Of a DNA stretch of 64,000 nucleotides, positions 30,706 to 38,528 are shown piece by piece. This DNA comes from Winogradskyella thalassocola (lineage in GTDB: Bacteria; Bacteroidota; Bacteroidia; Flavobacteriales; Flavobacteriaceae): assembly GCF_900099995.1 (NCBI RefSeq), contig NZ_FNCZ01000001.1, positions 1,550,001 to 1,614,000 of the forward strand. Direction: 5' to 3'. Under the pieces are notes generated by a model, which was not told the origin of the DNA, did no database searches, and saw nothing but the letters and a program-made list of their open reading frames with translations. How positions within the stretch are numbered: position 1 is the first letter of the stretch; every line of letters starts with the position of its first letter. The position numbers were made by a program, and so were the translations under genes.

Positions 30706-32103
30706 ATGCTAAAAAAACTTTGGTTGTCCTATCGCCAATGGTATATTAAGTATAGCGGTTTTTCTAATGAAAAAGAGAAAGAAGATTTATCATATTTTAG
30801 AGATAAATTGTTTGTTTCTATTTTAATATTAACCCTTGCTTTAAGCTTATTGTCTTATATCCCTAGTGCAGGTATGGCTGTTGCATTAGATAAATGGTTT
30901 GTTTTTGTTATAGATACAGTAGCTGTGTTGGTTATGATGTTTTTGGTTTTTAATAAACAAATGCGTTTAACAACAAAGAAAACAATATTTTCTGTCAATT
31001 TATTTGTGTTGTCTTTTGCTTTAATTATTGATTTAGGGCTTAATGGTAGTGGCACAATTTTACTCTTTATGCTAAGTGTTTTAATAACACTTTATAGTGG
31101 AAAAAAAGCGGGTGTTAATTCTGTTATAGTATCTGCAATATTTTATGGGATTGTATTATTCATTGATTATGCTAAGTGGATAGATATTCGGTTTTTTACA
31201 GAGTCTCCAATAGAAGTGTTATTTGTAGTTTTTATTAATAATGTGCTTTTTGGTATGCTTACTGTTCTTTCAGTTTCGTTTTTAATTGATCGTTTGCATA
31301 ACGTGCTATTAAAGGAAAATGAATTGCAGGAAGAGCTTCTTGAGAAGCATAAAAATGTCGTCATTGCAAAAGAGCGTGCCGAGCAATCGGATCAGTTAAA
31401 ATCTGCGTTTATGGCTAATATGAGTCATGAGATTAGAACACCAATGTATGGTATTTTGGGTTGTGCTGAACTTTTAAAAGGATATCATGAAGACGATGAA
31501 GAGTACCAAGAATATGTTAAAGTCGTAGAGGGTAGCGGTAACGAGTTATTAGATGTTATTACAGATATTTTAAATATCTCTAAAATTGAAACCGGACATA
31601 TGACTGTTAAAACATCGTTGTTTAATGTTAACGATTGTATAGAGGCTACGTATAAAGCGTTTTTACCTCAAGCAGAATTAAAGCAGGTTCAGTTTACTTT
31701 AAACAATTTTATTTCGGAAAAGGATTTTCAAATAAATTCTGATAGCGATAAGCTAACTGCGGTGTTAAAGCATTTAATTGAAAATGCATTGAAGTATACA
31801 TCAAAAGGAGATAGCATTTTGCTTAGTTGTGGTTTCGATAATAGTACTTCTCAATTAAGGTTTCACCTAAAAGATACGGGTGTCGGTATTCCAGAAGATA
31901 AAATAGAAACTATCTTTCTTCCTTTTTATCAAGTTGATGTTGCAAATAGACAGGCGCTTCATGGTTCGGGTATTGGCTTATCTATATCCAAAGCATATAT
32001 AGAAATGTTAGGCGGAAATTTGGTATTGGAGAGTGAAATTGGTGAAGGAACGGCCTTCAGTTTTTGTATAGCTGTAGATTTGGAAAATACCAACCCTTCT
32101 TAA
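30706..32103 (+). CDS. Membrane sensor histidine kinase
   Basis: A 465-residue inner-membrane kinase starting at ATG 30706; an earlier TTG at 30658 is inside the -7 box. About six transmembrane helices fill residues 34-195, followed by a short coiled coil. The HisKA domain contains H241 in MANMSHEIRTPMYG. The ATPase domain has the N box (HLIENALKYTSKG), G1 (DTGVGIP) and G2 (HGSGIGLSISKAY). There is no receiver domain and no neighbouring response regulator, so its partner is elsewhere. It is divergent from kynU; regulation of kynurenine use is possible but unproven. Confidence 0.88.
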   Translation: MLKKLWLSYRQWYIKYSGFSNEKEKEDLSYFRDKLFVSILILTLALSLLSYIPSAGMAVALDKWFVFVIDTVAVLVMMFLVFNKQMRLTTKKTIFSVNLFVLSFALIIDLGLNGSGTILLFMLSVLITLYSGKKAGVNSVIVSAIFYGIVLFIDYAKWIDIRFFTESPIEVLFVVFINNVLFGMLTVLSVSFLIDRLHNVLLKENELQEELLEKHKNVVIAKERAEQSDQLKSAFMANMSHEIRTPMYGILGCAELLKGYHEDDEEYQEYVKVVEGSGNELLDVITDILNISKIETGHMTVKTSLFNVNDCIEATYKAFLPQAELKQVQFTLNNFISEKDFQINSDSDKLTAVLKHLIENALKYTSKGDSILLSCGFDNSTSQLRFHLKDTGVGIPEDKIETIFLPFYQVDVANRQALHGSGIGLSISKAYIEMLGGNLVLESEIGEGTAFSFCIAVDLENTNPS

Positions 32104-32127
32104 ATATTGATTTTATAAGTATTCTAC

Positions 32128-32163
32128 AAAAAAAAGCACTTCAATATAAAAATTGAAGTGCTT
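32128..32163 (-). terminator. Rho-independent terminator (minus strand)
   Basis: GCACTTCAAT (32136-32145) pairs with ATTGAAGTGC (32152-32161). On the minus strand the stem is followed by T8 (plus-strand A run 32128-32135). It can end the small-RNA candidate or the lipoprotein transcript, and may also act on the kinase gene. Confidence 0.85.
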
Positions 32164-32245
32164 TAAATATATATAGGCGCCCTAAGGCGGAAAATGTAAG
32201 CTATGCATTTTAAGTTAAAACTTAAAACACGAATCTTACATTATA
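32128..32245 (-). ncRNA. Candidate structured small RNA, about 118 nt
   Basis: A perfect -7 box (minus strand TATTTTTG, plus 32251-32258) is followed by a compact structured stretch ending in a strong terminator. On the minus strand: outer helix ATGTAAG/CTTACAT (32241-32235 with 32200-32194) enclosing a nested A/T palindrome (32227-32208), then a perfect hairpin CGCC-TTAG-GGCG (32189-32178), then the terminator hairpin. No coding frame. It begins six bases after the lipoprotein stop, so it could instead be that gene's 3' UTR. I cannot assign it to a known RNA family. Confidence 0.5.
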
Positions 32246-32250
32246 GGTTG

Positions 32251-32258
32251 CAAAAATA
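32251..32258 (-). promoter_or_regulatory. -7 box of small-RNA candidate
   Basis: Minus strand TATTTTTG, a perfect TAnnTTTG box located just downstream of the lipoprotein stop codon with no gene to its left on that strand other than the small-RNA candidate. Confidence 0.5.
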
Positions 32259-32263
32259 CAGTG

Positions 32264-32953
32264 TTATTTCTGATCATCCAAAGTAATACTGACATCCGTG
32301 AAATTCAAATTCCATTGGCCACCTTCTTGTTTGTGATCTGTCGCTATTTTAATGCCGTTGTAATCTTTATAATTTTCAAAAGTTGTAGTTAGTGAGGGTT
32401 CTGGCGAATTTCCTTTTCTGTAAGTCCATTCTCTTATAATGAATTGCTCATCATAAAAAATATCATAAGCATCGCCTGGTGTATAACCACCTTCATTAGA
32501 ATAAGTAAGGGTTATCCTATTTAATTCTGTCTTGCTAATTGGAGCTTGTGCTTTTGTTGTTTCAGAAATTCTAGCAGAGGTGTCCCATACCAATTGAAAG
32601 GGAACCAAAAGCCAGAATTTATCATTAATAAAGCCTCTATCATTGGCTATTTGTGTACTGTCCATATGCTTTCTGGAATATCGTTGTTCTCCATGTAAAG
32701 ATTCAAAAAGTACTTCGTCGCTTTTAGGATACCAAGACCAAGATCGTCCTTTTCCTCTTCTGCTGTCGGTATCTACTTGAAAGGTGAATTTGACTTCTGA
32801 TACATTTTTCCATTGTTCAAAACCATGAGCGTTTGCAATTTTTTCAGCTATGGATAATTCTTTTGTATCGACTTTTAAGCTTGTTTGTTTTGGGTCGGAT
32901 TTACAGCTTGAAACAAGTAGCAGACAGATGAGACCTAGATATAGTGACTTCAT
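32264..32953 (-). CDS. Lipoprotein of unknown function
   Basis: A 229-residue protein with a lipobox LLLVSSC (Cys17), so it is lipid-anchored. The mature region contains IANAHGFEQWKNVSEVKFTFQVD, WSWYPKSDEVLFES and ITLTYSNEGGYTPGDAYDIFYDEQFIIREWTYRKG, with antiparallel strands reminiscent of the LolA/LolB-like beta-barrel fold of outer-membrane lipoproteins. I do not recognise a named family with confidence. It is divergent from the methyltransferase at 32996. Confidence 0.7.
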   Translation of the reverse strand: MKSLYLGLICLLLVSSCKSDPKQTSLKVDTKELSIAEKIANAHGFEQWKNVSEVKFTFQVDTDSRRGKGRSWSWYPKSDEVLFESLHGEQRYSRKHMDSTQIANDRGFINDKFWLLVPFQLVWDTSARISETTKAQAPISKTELNRITLTYSNEGGYTPGDAYDIFYDEQFIIREWTYRKGNSPEPSLTTTFENYKDYNGIKIATDHKQEGGQWNLNFTDVSITLDDQK

Positions 32954-32995
32954 ATTAAAAAAGATATAGTAAATTACACGCTAAATTAATCAACC

Positions 32996-33796
32996 ATGAA
33001 AGACGACACTAATTATTTTGAAGTTAATAAATCCACTTGGAACAAAAAGGTAGCCATACATGCTCAAAGTGAAATGTATAATATTGATGCTTTTAAGAAA
33101 GGAAAAACTTCTTTGATGCCTTATGAGTTAAAGGCGTTGGGTGATGTAAACGGGAAGTCGCTATTGCATTTGCAATGCCATTTTGGTCAAGATACGTTGA
33201 GTTGGAGTCGAATGGGAGCAAAGTGTACAGGTGTAGATTTGAGTGATGAAGGTGTGAAATTAGCAAAGCAATTAAACACCGAATTACAACTCGATGCAGA
33301 ATTTGTGTGCTGTAATGTTTTAGAGACCTCTAAATATATTTCTGAGACGTTTGATATTGTATTTACGAGTTACGGAACTATTGGTTGGTTGCCAGATTTA
33401 AAGCCTTGGGCAAAAATGATTGCTGAACGCTTAAACGTAGGAGGAACATTTTATATTGTAGAATTTCATCCCATTGCATGGATGTTTGATTATGTAGATG
33501 GACAGCCAAAAATGACATATCATTACAGTCAAGATGAAGTGATTTATGACGAATATGAAGGGACTTATGCCAATCAAGATTCAAAAATGGTGAGTAAAGA
33601 GTATGGTTGGAATCACGGCTTAAGCGAGGTTGTTAATTCACTTATTGAAGCTGGATTGCAAATTGATTATCTCAATGAGCATGATGAAAGTCCTTATGAT
33701 GTGTTTCCAGATTTAATAAAAACGGAATTCGGGATGTATAAGATGAAAAATCAATTATTTCCTATGATTTTTGAATTGAAGGCGACAAAAATGTAG
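32996..33796 (+). CDS. Class I SAM-dependent methyltransferase
   Basis: A 266-residue enzyme. SAM-binding motif I is SLLHLQCHFGQDTLSWSRMG, with VDLSDEGVKLAKQL as the acidic end of strand 2, then FDIVFTSYGTIGWLPDLKPWAKMIAERLNVGGTFYIVEFHP. The N-terminus YFEVNKSTWNKKVAIHAQSEMY matches a widespread family of small-molecule methyltransferases. Substrate unknown, cytosolic. It is monocistronic; the next gene follows after 72 bases. Confidence 0.85.
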   Translation: MKDDTNYFEVNKSTWNKKVAIHAQSEMYNIDAFKKGKTSLMPYELKALGDVNGKSLLHLQCHFGQDTLSWSRMGAKCTGVDLSDEGVKLAKQLNTELQLDAEFVCCNVLETSKYISETFDIVFTSYGTIGWLPDLKPWAKMIAERLNVGGTFYIVEFHPIAWMFDYVDGQPKMTYHYSQDEVIYDEYEGTYANQDSKMVSKEYGWNHGLSEVVNSLIEAGLQIDYLNEHDESPYDVFPDLIKTEFGMYKMKNQLFPMIFELKATKM

Positions 33797-33868
33797 TTGG
33801 AATCGCTTCTGGTGTTTTAAGTTTAAAAACCGTTAGTATTCAATGAATTATAAATATAAAAAACAAAT

Positions 33869-34756
33869 TTGAAAATAAATACACTTTTAATTGTTCTGTT
33901 TAGTATCAGCATGATTAATGCTCAAACCATTAATGGCGTTGTAAAAGATTCTTTATCAGGTGAAGTCATAGCGTATGCAAATATCGTTTTAAAGAATGGA
34001 AAAGGAACGTACTCAGATGAATTTGGAAGTTTTAAGTTGACTGTTAAAAACGTAGATACCGATACTTTAAAAGTTTCAACAATAGGGTATGAGTCTCAAT
34101 TTATACCCGTCAATTTGTTTAAAGATGATTTGATTTATAACGTTTTATTAGCGCCAAAAACAGAAGGTTTAGATGAGGTTCTTATTTCTAGTAAAAAATT
34201 AAAATATGGTAAAAAGGAAATTTTAGGTGAACAGCGTGAGGGCAATCAGAGTGTGACGTCTTTAATTGGGTATGAAACGGCTGTTTTAATCGAGAACCCT
34301 GAAAACAAAACAGGAAAAGTAAATGGGGTTTACATCAACCTAAAAAAGAGAAATGATGCTGAATATATAGCCACTTTTAATGTGAAATTTTATCAGTTTG
34401 ATTCTATTGCTAATGCACCAGGAAAATTAATGTATAATGAAAATATATACGTTCAACCTAAAAATAAAAAATACAGATTATGGGTTAATGTTGAAGATTT
34501 TGGTATTCTGTTTCCTAAAAATGGAATGTGTGTAGGTGTAGAAATGGTGAATACATATGGTAAGGTTAAAAAGTACGCTTATTTTGGTCCCATGTATAGG
34601 TATACATTTACAGAAGATAAAACGTTACAGACGTGGTCTAATTATCATAACTCAGGTTGGAGAGATGGATCTATTGAGTATAAAAATCCGAAACGCACTA
34701 AAGTGGGAGTTTTAAATCCCATGATAGGTGTTGAGGTTGAGTATATTTTGGAATAA
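33869..34756 (+). CDS. Secreted carboxypeptidase-regulatory-like domain protein
   Basis: A 295-residue protein with a TTG start (MKINTLLIVLFSISMINAQ, signal peptide 1-19). Residues 20-105 are a CarboxypepD_reg-like domain (INGVVKDSLSGEVIAYANIVLKNGKGTYSDEFGSFKLTVKN ... LKVSTIGYES), ending in the usual EGLDEVLISSKKLKYGKKEILG linker. The C-terminal half (ENKTGKVNGVYINLKKRNDAEYIATFNVKFYQFD) is beta-rich and unassigned. Probably periplasmic or attached to the outer membrane. A palindromic hairpin follows. Confidence 0.75.
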   Translation: MKINTLLIVLFSISMINAQTINGVVKDSLSGEVIAYANIVLKNGKGTYSDEFGSFKLTVKNVDTDTLKVSTIGYESQFIPVNLFKDDLIYNVLLAPKTEGLDEVLISSKKLKYGKKEILGEQREGNQSVTSLIGYETAVLIENPENKTGKVNGVYINLKKRNDAEYIATFNVKFYQFDSIANAPGKLMYNENIYVQPKNKKYRLWVNVEDFGILFPKNGMCVGVEMVNTYGKVKKYAYFGPMYRYTFTEDKTLQTWSNYHNSGWRDGSIEYKNPKRTKVGVLNPMIGVEVEYILE

Positions 34757-34776
34757 GATTTTTTAAATATTTTAAG

Positions 34777-34805
34777 ACCTGTCAGATTTTAAAAACCTGA
34801 CAGGT
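34777..34805. repeat. Palindromic hairpin ACCTGTCAG/CTGACAGGT
   Basis: A 9-bp perfect stem (34777-34785 with 34797-34805) with an A/T-rich loop. There is no T run, so it may be a dispersed palindromic repeat or a weak terminator between convergent genes. It is related in design to the hairpin at 52988-53017. Confidence 0.6.
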
Positions 34806-34813
34806 GTTAAGTA

Positions 34814-35476
34814 TTAATGCTTTCCACTGTCTTTTAACAACTCAGGAAACTTAGCTTTAAATTTATTTAACCTCGGAATAGATACGTTTCTTATGTAGCC
34901 TTGGTCAGGGTGTAAACGCTCATAATTTTGGTGGTAATCTTCTCCAACCCAAAACTTTTGAAACGGGTAAACCTCAGCGGCTATAGTAGCATCTAATTCT
35001 TTAGCTAAAGTAGCTTTTTTATCTTCAATGATTTTCTTTTGTTCATCATTTTGATAAAATATAATAGAGCGGTATTGCGAGCCATGATCAGGTCCTTGGC
35101 CATTAACTTGTGTTGGGTCTTGTGATCCAAAATAGACATCAACTAAAGTTGCAAAACTGACGACTTCAGGATCGTAAATAATTTCTACAGCTTCTGCATG
35201 TCCGGTTCTACCAGTGTTGCTTGCTTCATAAGTTGGGTTTTCTGTATGTCCGCCAGCATATCCTGAAATAGATTCTTCAACACCTTTTACGCTTTCAAAA
35301 ACGGCTTCAACACACCAAAAACAGCCACTTGCAAAATAGGCTCTTGCTTTACCATCTATTAAAGGGACAACTACGGGTTCTGCATCTATTGCAGCTTGTT
35401 GCTTTGGGTTTGTTTGTGCTTGGTTGTGACAACTGAACACTAAGGATATCGTTAAAATACTGAGTAACTTTTTCAT
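34814..35476 (-). CDS. msrA: Peptide-methionine (S)-S-oxide reductase (lipoprotein form)
   Basis: A 220-residue enzyme reducing methionine-S-sulfoxide. The catalytic motif GCFWC contains C52, and GYAGGHTENPTYEAS, GHAEAVEIIYDP, GSQYRSIIFY and DYHQNYERLHPDQGYI are all conserved. Unlike cytosolic MsrA it has an N-terminal signal with lipobox SLVFSC (Cys16), so it should act in the periplasm on oxidised envelope proteins. It is monocistronic and convergent with the preceding gene. Confidence 0.93.
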   Translation of the reverse strand: MKKLLSILTISLVFSCHNQAQTNPKQQAAIDAEPVVVPLIDGKARAYFASGCFWCVEAVFESVKGVEESISGYAGGHTENPTYEASNTGRTGHAEAVEIIYDPEVVSFATLVDVYFGSQDPTQVNGQGPDHGSQYRSIIFYQNDEQKKIIEDKKATLAKELDATIAAEVYPFQKFWVGEDYHQNYERLHPDQGYIRNVSIPRLNKFKAKFPELLKDSGKH

Positions 35477-35552
35477 ACTTTAATTTTCTTTAATTAAGTA
35501 GTCGTTGAAAAATGCATATCCTTAGTTTAAATTATCATAAAATTATATTAAA

Positions 35553-35584
35553 TAAAAAAAAAGCCTTTGCAAATGCAAAGGCTT
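35553..35584 (-). terminator. Terminator of coiled-coil protein/Nif3 operon
   Basis: AAGCCTTTGC pairs with GCAAAGGCTT around AAAT. The minus strand continues into a T run (plus-strand A9). Confidence 0.85.
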
Positions 35585-35606
35585 AGATATATGATGTGTA
35601 GAATAT

Positions 35607-36392
35607 TTATTTACTAAGCTTAGCAAATAATTTATTCATTTTTATTTTTTCTTCTTCTGCTAAATCAGCATCAACTAAAATACGACCACTATGTTCGTCA
35701 GTAATTACTTTTTTACGAGAAGCAATTTCAACTTGTATTTGTGGTGGAATTGTAAAGAAAGAACCTCCAGATGCTCCACGCTCAATAGCAACAACAGCTA
35801 AACCATTTTTAACGTTGTTTCTAATTCTTTGGTAAGCCTTTACTAAACGCTCATCAATTTTCTTTTGAAAATCTAAAGACTTATCGTTAAGTGCTTCTTC
35901 TTCTTTTTCAGTTTCCTTCAAAATTTCATTAAGCTCTCCTTTTTTGTGCTTTAAATGCGCAGTACGGTCCTTTAAACGATCTTTAGTTTCAGAAATAACT
36001 TCTTTTTTCTGCTCTATCTGAACTTTAAATTCTTTAATGTGCTTTTCAGCCAATTGAATTTCTAATTCCTGAAATTCAATTTCTTTAGTCAGTGAGTTGT
36101 ATTCTCTGTTATTTCTAACATTTTTCTGCTGCTCACTATATTTTTTGATTAAAGTCTTAGCTTCTTCGATTAAGTTTTTCTTAGATTTAATCTCATCATC
36201 AACAATAGTTAGGCTATCATTTAGCTTTTCCATTCTTAAGTTAAGTCCTTCAACCTCGTCTTCTAAATCTCTAACTTCTAAAGGAAGTTCTCCTCTGACA
36301 TTTCTTATTTCGTCTACTCTAGAGTCAATTAATTGTAAATCATATAGTGCTCTTAACCGCTCTTCAACAGAAACTTCAGCTTTTTTTGCCAT
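35607..36392 (-). CDS. CT398/zf-RING_7-like coiled-coil protein with lost zinc-ribbon cysteines
   Basis: A 261-residue protein, mostly a long charged coiled coil (about 10-185), then GLAVVAIERGASGGSFFTIPPQIQVEIASRKKVITDEHSGRILVD. This last part matches the C-terminal zinc ribbon of the zf-RING_7 (CT398-like) family. Where that family has CExCGRIL-type cysteines, this protein has DEHSGRIL, so it probably no longer binds zinc, apparently usual in flavobacteria. Role unknown; genes paired with Nif3 are common in bacteria, and here it starts two bases after the nif3 stop. Confidence 0.8.
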   Translation of the reverse strand: MAKKAEVSVEERLRALYDLQLIDSRVDEIRNVRGELPLEVRDLEDEVEGLNLRMEKLNDSLTIVDDEIKSKKNLIEEAKTLIKKYSEQQKNVRNNREYNSLTKEIEFQELEIQLAEKHIKEFKVQIEQKKEVISETKDRLKDRTAHLKHKKGELNEILKETEKEEEALNDKSLDFQKKIDERLVKAYQRIRNNVKNGLAVVAIERGASGGSFFTIPPQIQVEIASRKKVITDEHSGRILVDADLAEEEKIKMNKLFAKLSK

Positions 36393-36394
36393 AA

Positions 36395-37489
36395 TTATAG
36401 ATACTTTATCGGATTTGTATTTGTCTTTGATAAAATGATTGCAAAATTAGTGATTTTTTTTGAGAGATAGTCTACTAAAAACGATTTTGTGAACTGTTCG
36501 CTTTCATAATGTCCAATATCTGCCAATACTAGGTCGTTTTCCGCACTAAAAAAATCATGGTATTTTAAATCTGCAGTGACTAAAATATCAGCATTAGCCG
36601 CTTTTGCAGCCGAAATAGCAAAACTGCCAGACCCACCTAAAACAGCAATGCGTTTAATAGGTTTATTTAAAGATTTTGAATGTTTTATACATTCCGTATT
36701 CATTTTATTTTTTATAAAATTGAGACAATCTTCGGTTTCCATGGCATTTTCTAGCTCCCCAATCATGCCTATTCCTATATGTTGGTTGGTGTTTTCTAAG
36801 GTCGAAATTTCATAAGCAACCTCTTCATAAGGATGCGCTTCAAAAAGCGTTTTTAAAACTTTAGATTCTAAATGTTTTTTGAAAGTTATCGAAATCGCTA
36901 CTTCCTTTTCAGTATGTAATTTACCCTTTTCTCCAATTACAGGATTAGAATCTTCATTTCCTAAATATGTGCCTTCTCCTTCAACATTAAAGCTACACGA
37001 TTCGTAATTGCCAATACTCCCTGCACCAATATTGAATAACGAAGTTCTTAATGCCTCGGCGTTTGCTTTTGGGACATAGGTTTGTAATTTTTTAATTGTA
37101 CCAGATTGCGGAATTAAGATTTTTTTGTTTGTTAATCCCAATCGATCGCATATAATTGAATTAACGCCCTGTAGAGCGTTGTCTAAAGCTGTATGAATAG
37201 AAAATATAGCAATATTATGTTGAATGGCTTTTATAACCACACGTTCTACGTAAGTTTTTCCTGTTAATTTTTTTAAACCCGAAAATATAATAGGGTGGAA
37301 ACTGACAATAAGATTGCAATTGTTTTGAATGGCCTCATCTACAACGGATTCAAGCGTGTCTAATGTGACAAGAATGCCCGAAACATTTTGCTTTTTATCA
37401 CCGACTAAAAGTCCTACGTTATCAAAATCTTCAGCATAAGCTAAAGGAGCTAAGTTGTGTAAATGATTAATTACGTCTTGTATAATCAT
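36395..37489 (-). CDS. Nif3-like dinuclear metal centre protein
   Basis: A 364-residue protein of the YbgI/Nif3 family. Metal-binding segments are VSFHPIIFSGLKKLTG (the His of SFHPIIF), SIHTALDNALQGVN (HTALD) and near the end ADILVTADLKYHDF and LADIGHYESEQF. The insertion between the halves, residues of about 130-225 including AHPYEEVAYEI, is the NIF3 cassette seen in the long form. It forms hexamers; GTP cyclohydrolase-like and metal roles have been proposed but function is unsettled. It is first of a two-gene operon with the coiled-coil protein, from its own promoter. Confidence 0.9.
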   Translation of the reverse strand: MIIQDVINHLHNLAPLAYAEDFDNVGLLVGDKKQNVSGILVTLDTLESVVDEAIQNNCNLIVSFHPIIFSGLKKLTGKTYVERVVIKAIQHNIAIFSIHTALDNALQGVNSIICDRLGLTNKKILIPQSGTIKKLQTYVPKANAEALRTSLFNIGAGSIGNYESCSFNVEGEGTYLGNEDSNPVIGEKGKLHTEKEVAISITFKKHLESKVLKTLFEAHPYEEVAYEISTLENTNQHIGIGMIGELENAMETEDCLNFIKNKMNTECIKHSKSLNKPIKRIAVLGGSGSFAISAAKAANADILVTADLKYHDFFSAENDLVLADIGHYESEQFTKSFLVDYLSKKITNFAIILSKTNTNPIKYL

Positions 37490-37494
37490 AAGTG

Positions 37495-37502
37495 TATATT
37501 TG
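37495..37502 (+). promoter_or_regulatory. -7 box of lpxK promoter
   Basis: TATATTTG, a perfect TAnnTTTG box 27 bases upstream of the GTG start of lpxK. It lies only three bases from the divergent nif3 box. Confidence 0.6.
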
Positions 37503-37505
37503 TTT

Positions 37506-37513
37506 CAAAAATA
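37506..37513 (-). promoter_or_regulatory. -7 box of nif3 promoter
   Basis: Minus strand TATTTTTG, a perfect TAnnTTTG box 16 bases before the nif3 ATG. The two -7 boxes are so close that polymerase cannot occupy both. Confidence 0.6.
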
Positions 37514-37529
37514 ATATAATTTAGTACTC

Positions 37530-38528
37530 GTGAAGATTATCCGCATCATATTGTTTCCTATTGTACCTATTTATTTCGTAATTACTTGGTTGCGAAATTG
37601 GTTGTATGATGTAGGAATTAAACCGTCTAAGTCTTATGATTTTCCTGTGATTTGTGTAGGAAACCTAAGTACAGGTGGTACAGGGAAAACACCAATGATA
37701 GAATATTTAATTCGACTTTTAAAAGATGAAAAGTCGCTTGCCACATTAAGTAGAGGTTATAAACGTAAAACAGACGGTTTTGTTTTAGCAGATAAAAATG
37801 CGAGTGCAGATACTATTGGAGATGAGCCTTTTCAGTTTTATAGAAAGTTTAGTAATGTAACCGTTGCTGTTGACGCTGACCGACAAAATGGAATTGCAAA
37901 ACTTAGAACTTTAAACTCGCTACCAGAAGTTGTGTTATTAGATGATGCTTTTCAACATAGAAAAGTAAAAGCCGGTTTTAATATTCTTTTAACCGCATAC
38001 AATAATCTGTATTATAAGGATATTGTTTTGCCATCTGGTAATTTGAGAGAACCTAGATCTGGTGCAAAACGCGCAGATTTAATTGTGATTACAAAGTGTA
38101 ATAAAAACATTTCGGAAGGGGAAAAGGGGGAAATTGCTTCGAGGTTAAATATTAAAAATAATCAGCACTTATTTTTTAGCTATGTGGATTATGCTTCAGA
38201 GGTGCTATCAGAATCAGATTCGTTAGAGCTAACAAAACTTCCGAAATTTACCTTAGTTACAGGAATTGCCAATGCGAAACCATTGGTTGATTTTTTAGTT
38301 GAGAAGGGATTGAAATTTGACCATCTAGAATTTAGTGATCATTATAATTTTAGAGCTACTGATATTAAAAATTTGGCTTCAAAATCATTAATAGTTACAA
38401 CAGAAAAGGATTATGTGAGGTTAAGCAATCATAGAAGTTTAGATGGTAAATTGTATTACATACCTATTGAAATAAAAATAGATAAGGCAGCACAATTTAA
38501 TGCAGCAGTTAAAGCCTTTGTTAACTAA
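37530..38528 (+). CDS. lpxK: Tetraacyldisaccharide 4'-kinase
   Basis: A 332-residue inner-membrane kinase that phosphorylates the lipid A precursor at the 4' position, sixth step of the Raetz pathway. Signs: an N-terminal membrane-associating helix (IIRIILFPIVPIYFVITWLRNWLYDVG), the P-loop GNLSTGGTGKTPMIEYLI, SRGYKRKTDGF and VVLLDDAFQHRKV, all family hallmarks. The start is GTG 37530. Its stop overlaps the stop of the convergent hybrid kinase gene by 8 bases. No other lpx genes are near. Confidence 0.94.
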   Translation: MKIIRIILFPIVPIYFVITWLRNWLYDVGIKPSKSYDFPVICVGNLSTGGTGKTPMIEYLIRLLKDEKSLATLSRGYKRKTDGFVLADKNASADTIGDEPFQFYRKFSNVTVAVDADRQNGIAKLRTLNSLPEVVLLDDAFQHRKVKAGFNILLTAYNNLYYKDIVLPSGNLREPRSGAKRADLIVITKCNKNISEGEKGEIASRLNIKNNQHLFFSYVDYASEVLSESDSLELTKLPKFTLVTGIANAKPLVDFLVEKGLKFDHLEFSDHYNFRATDIKNLASKSLIVTTEKDYVRLSNHRSLDGKLYYIPIEIKIDKAAQFNAAVKAFVN

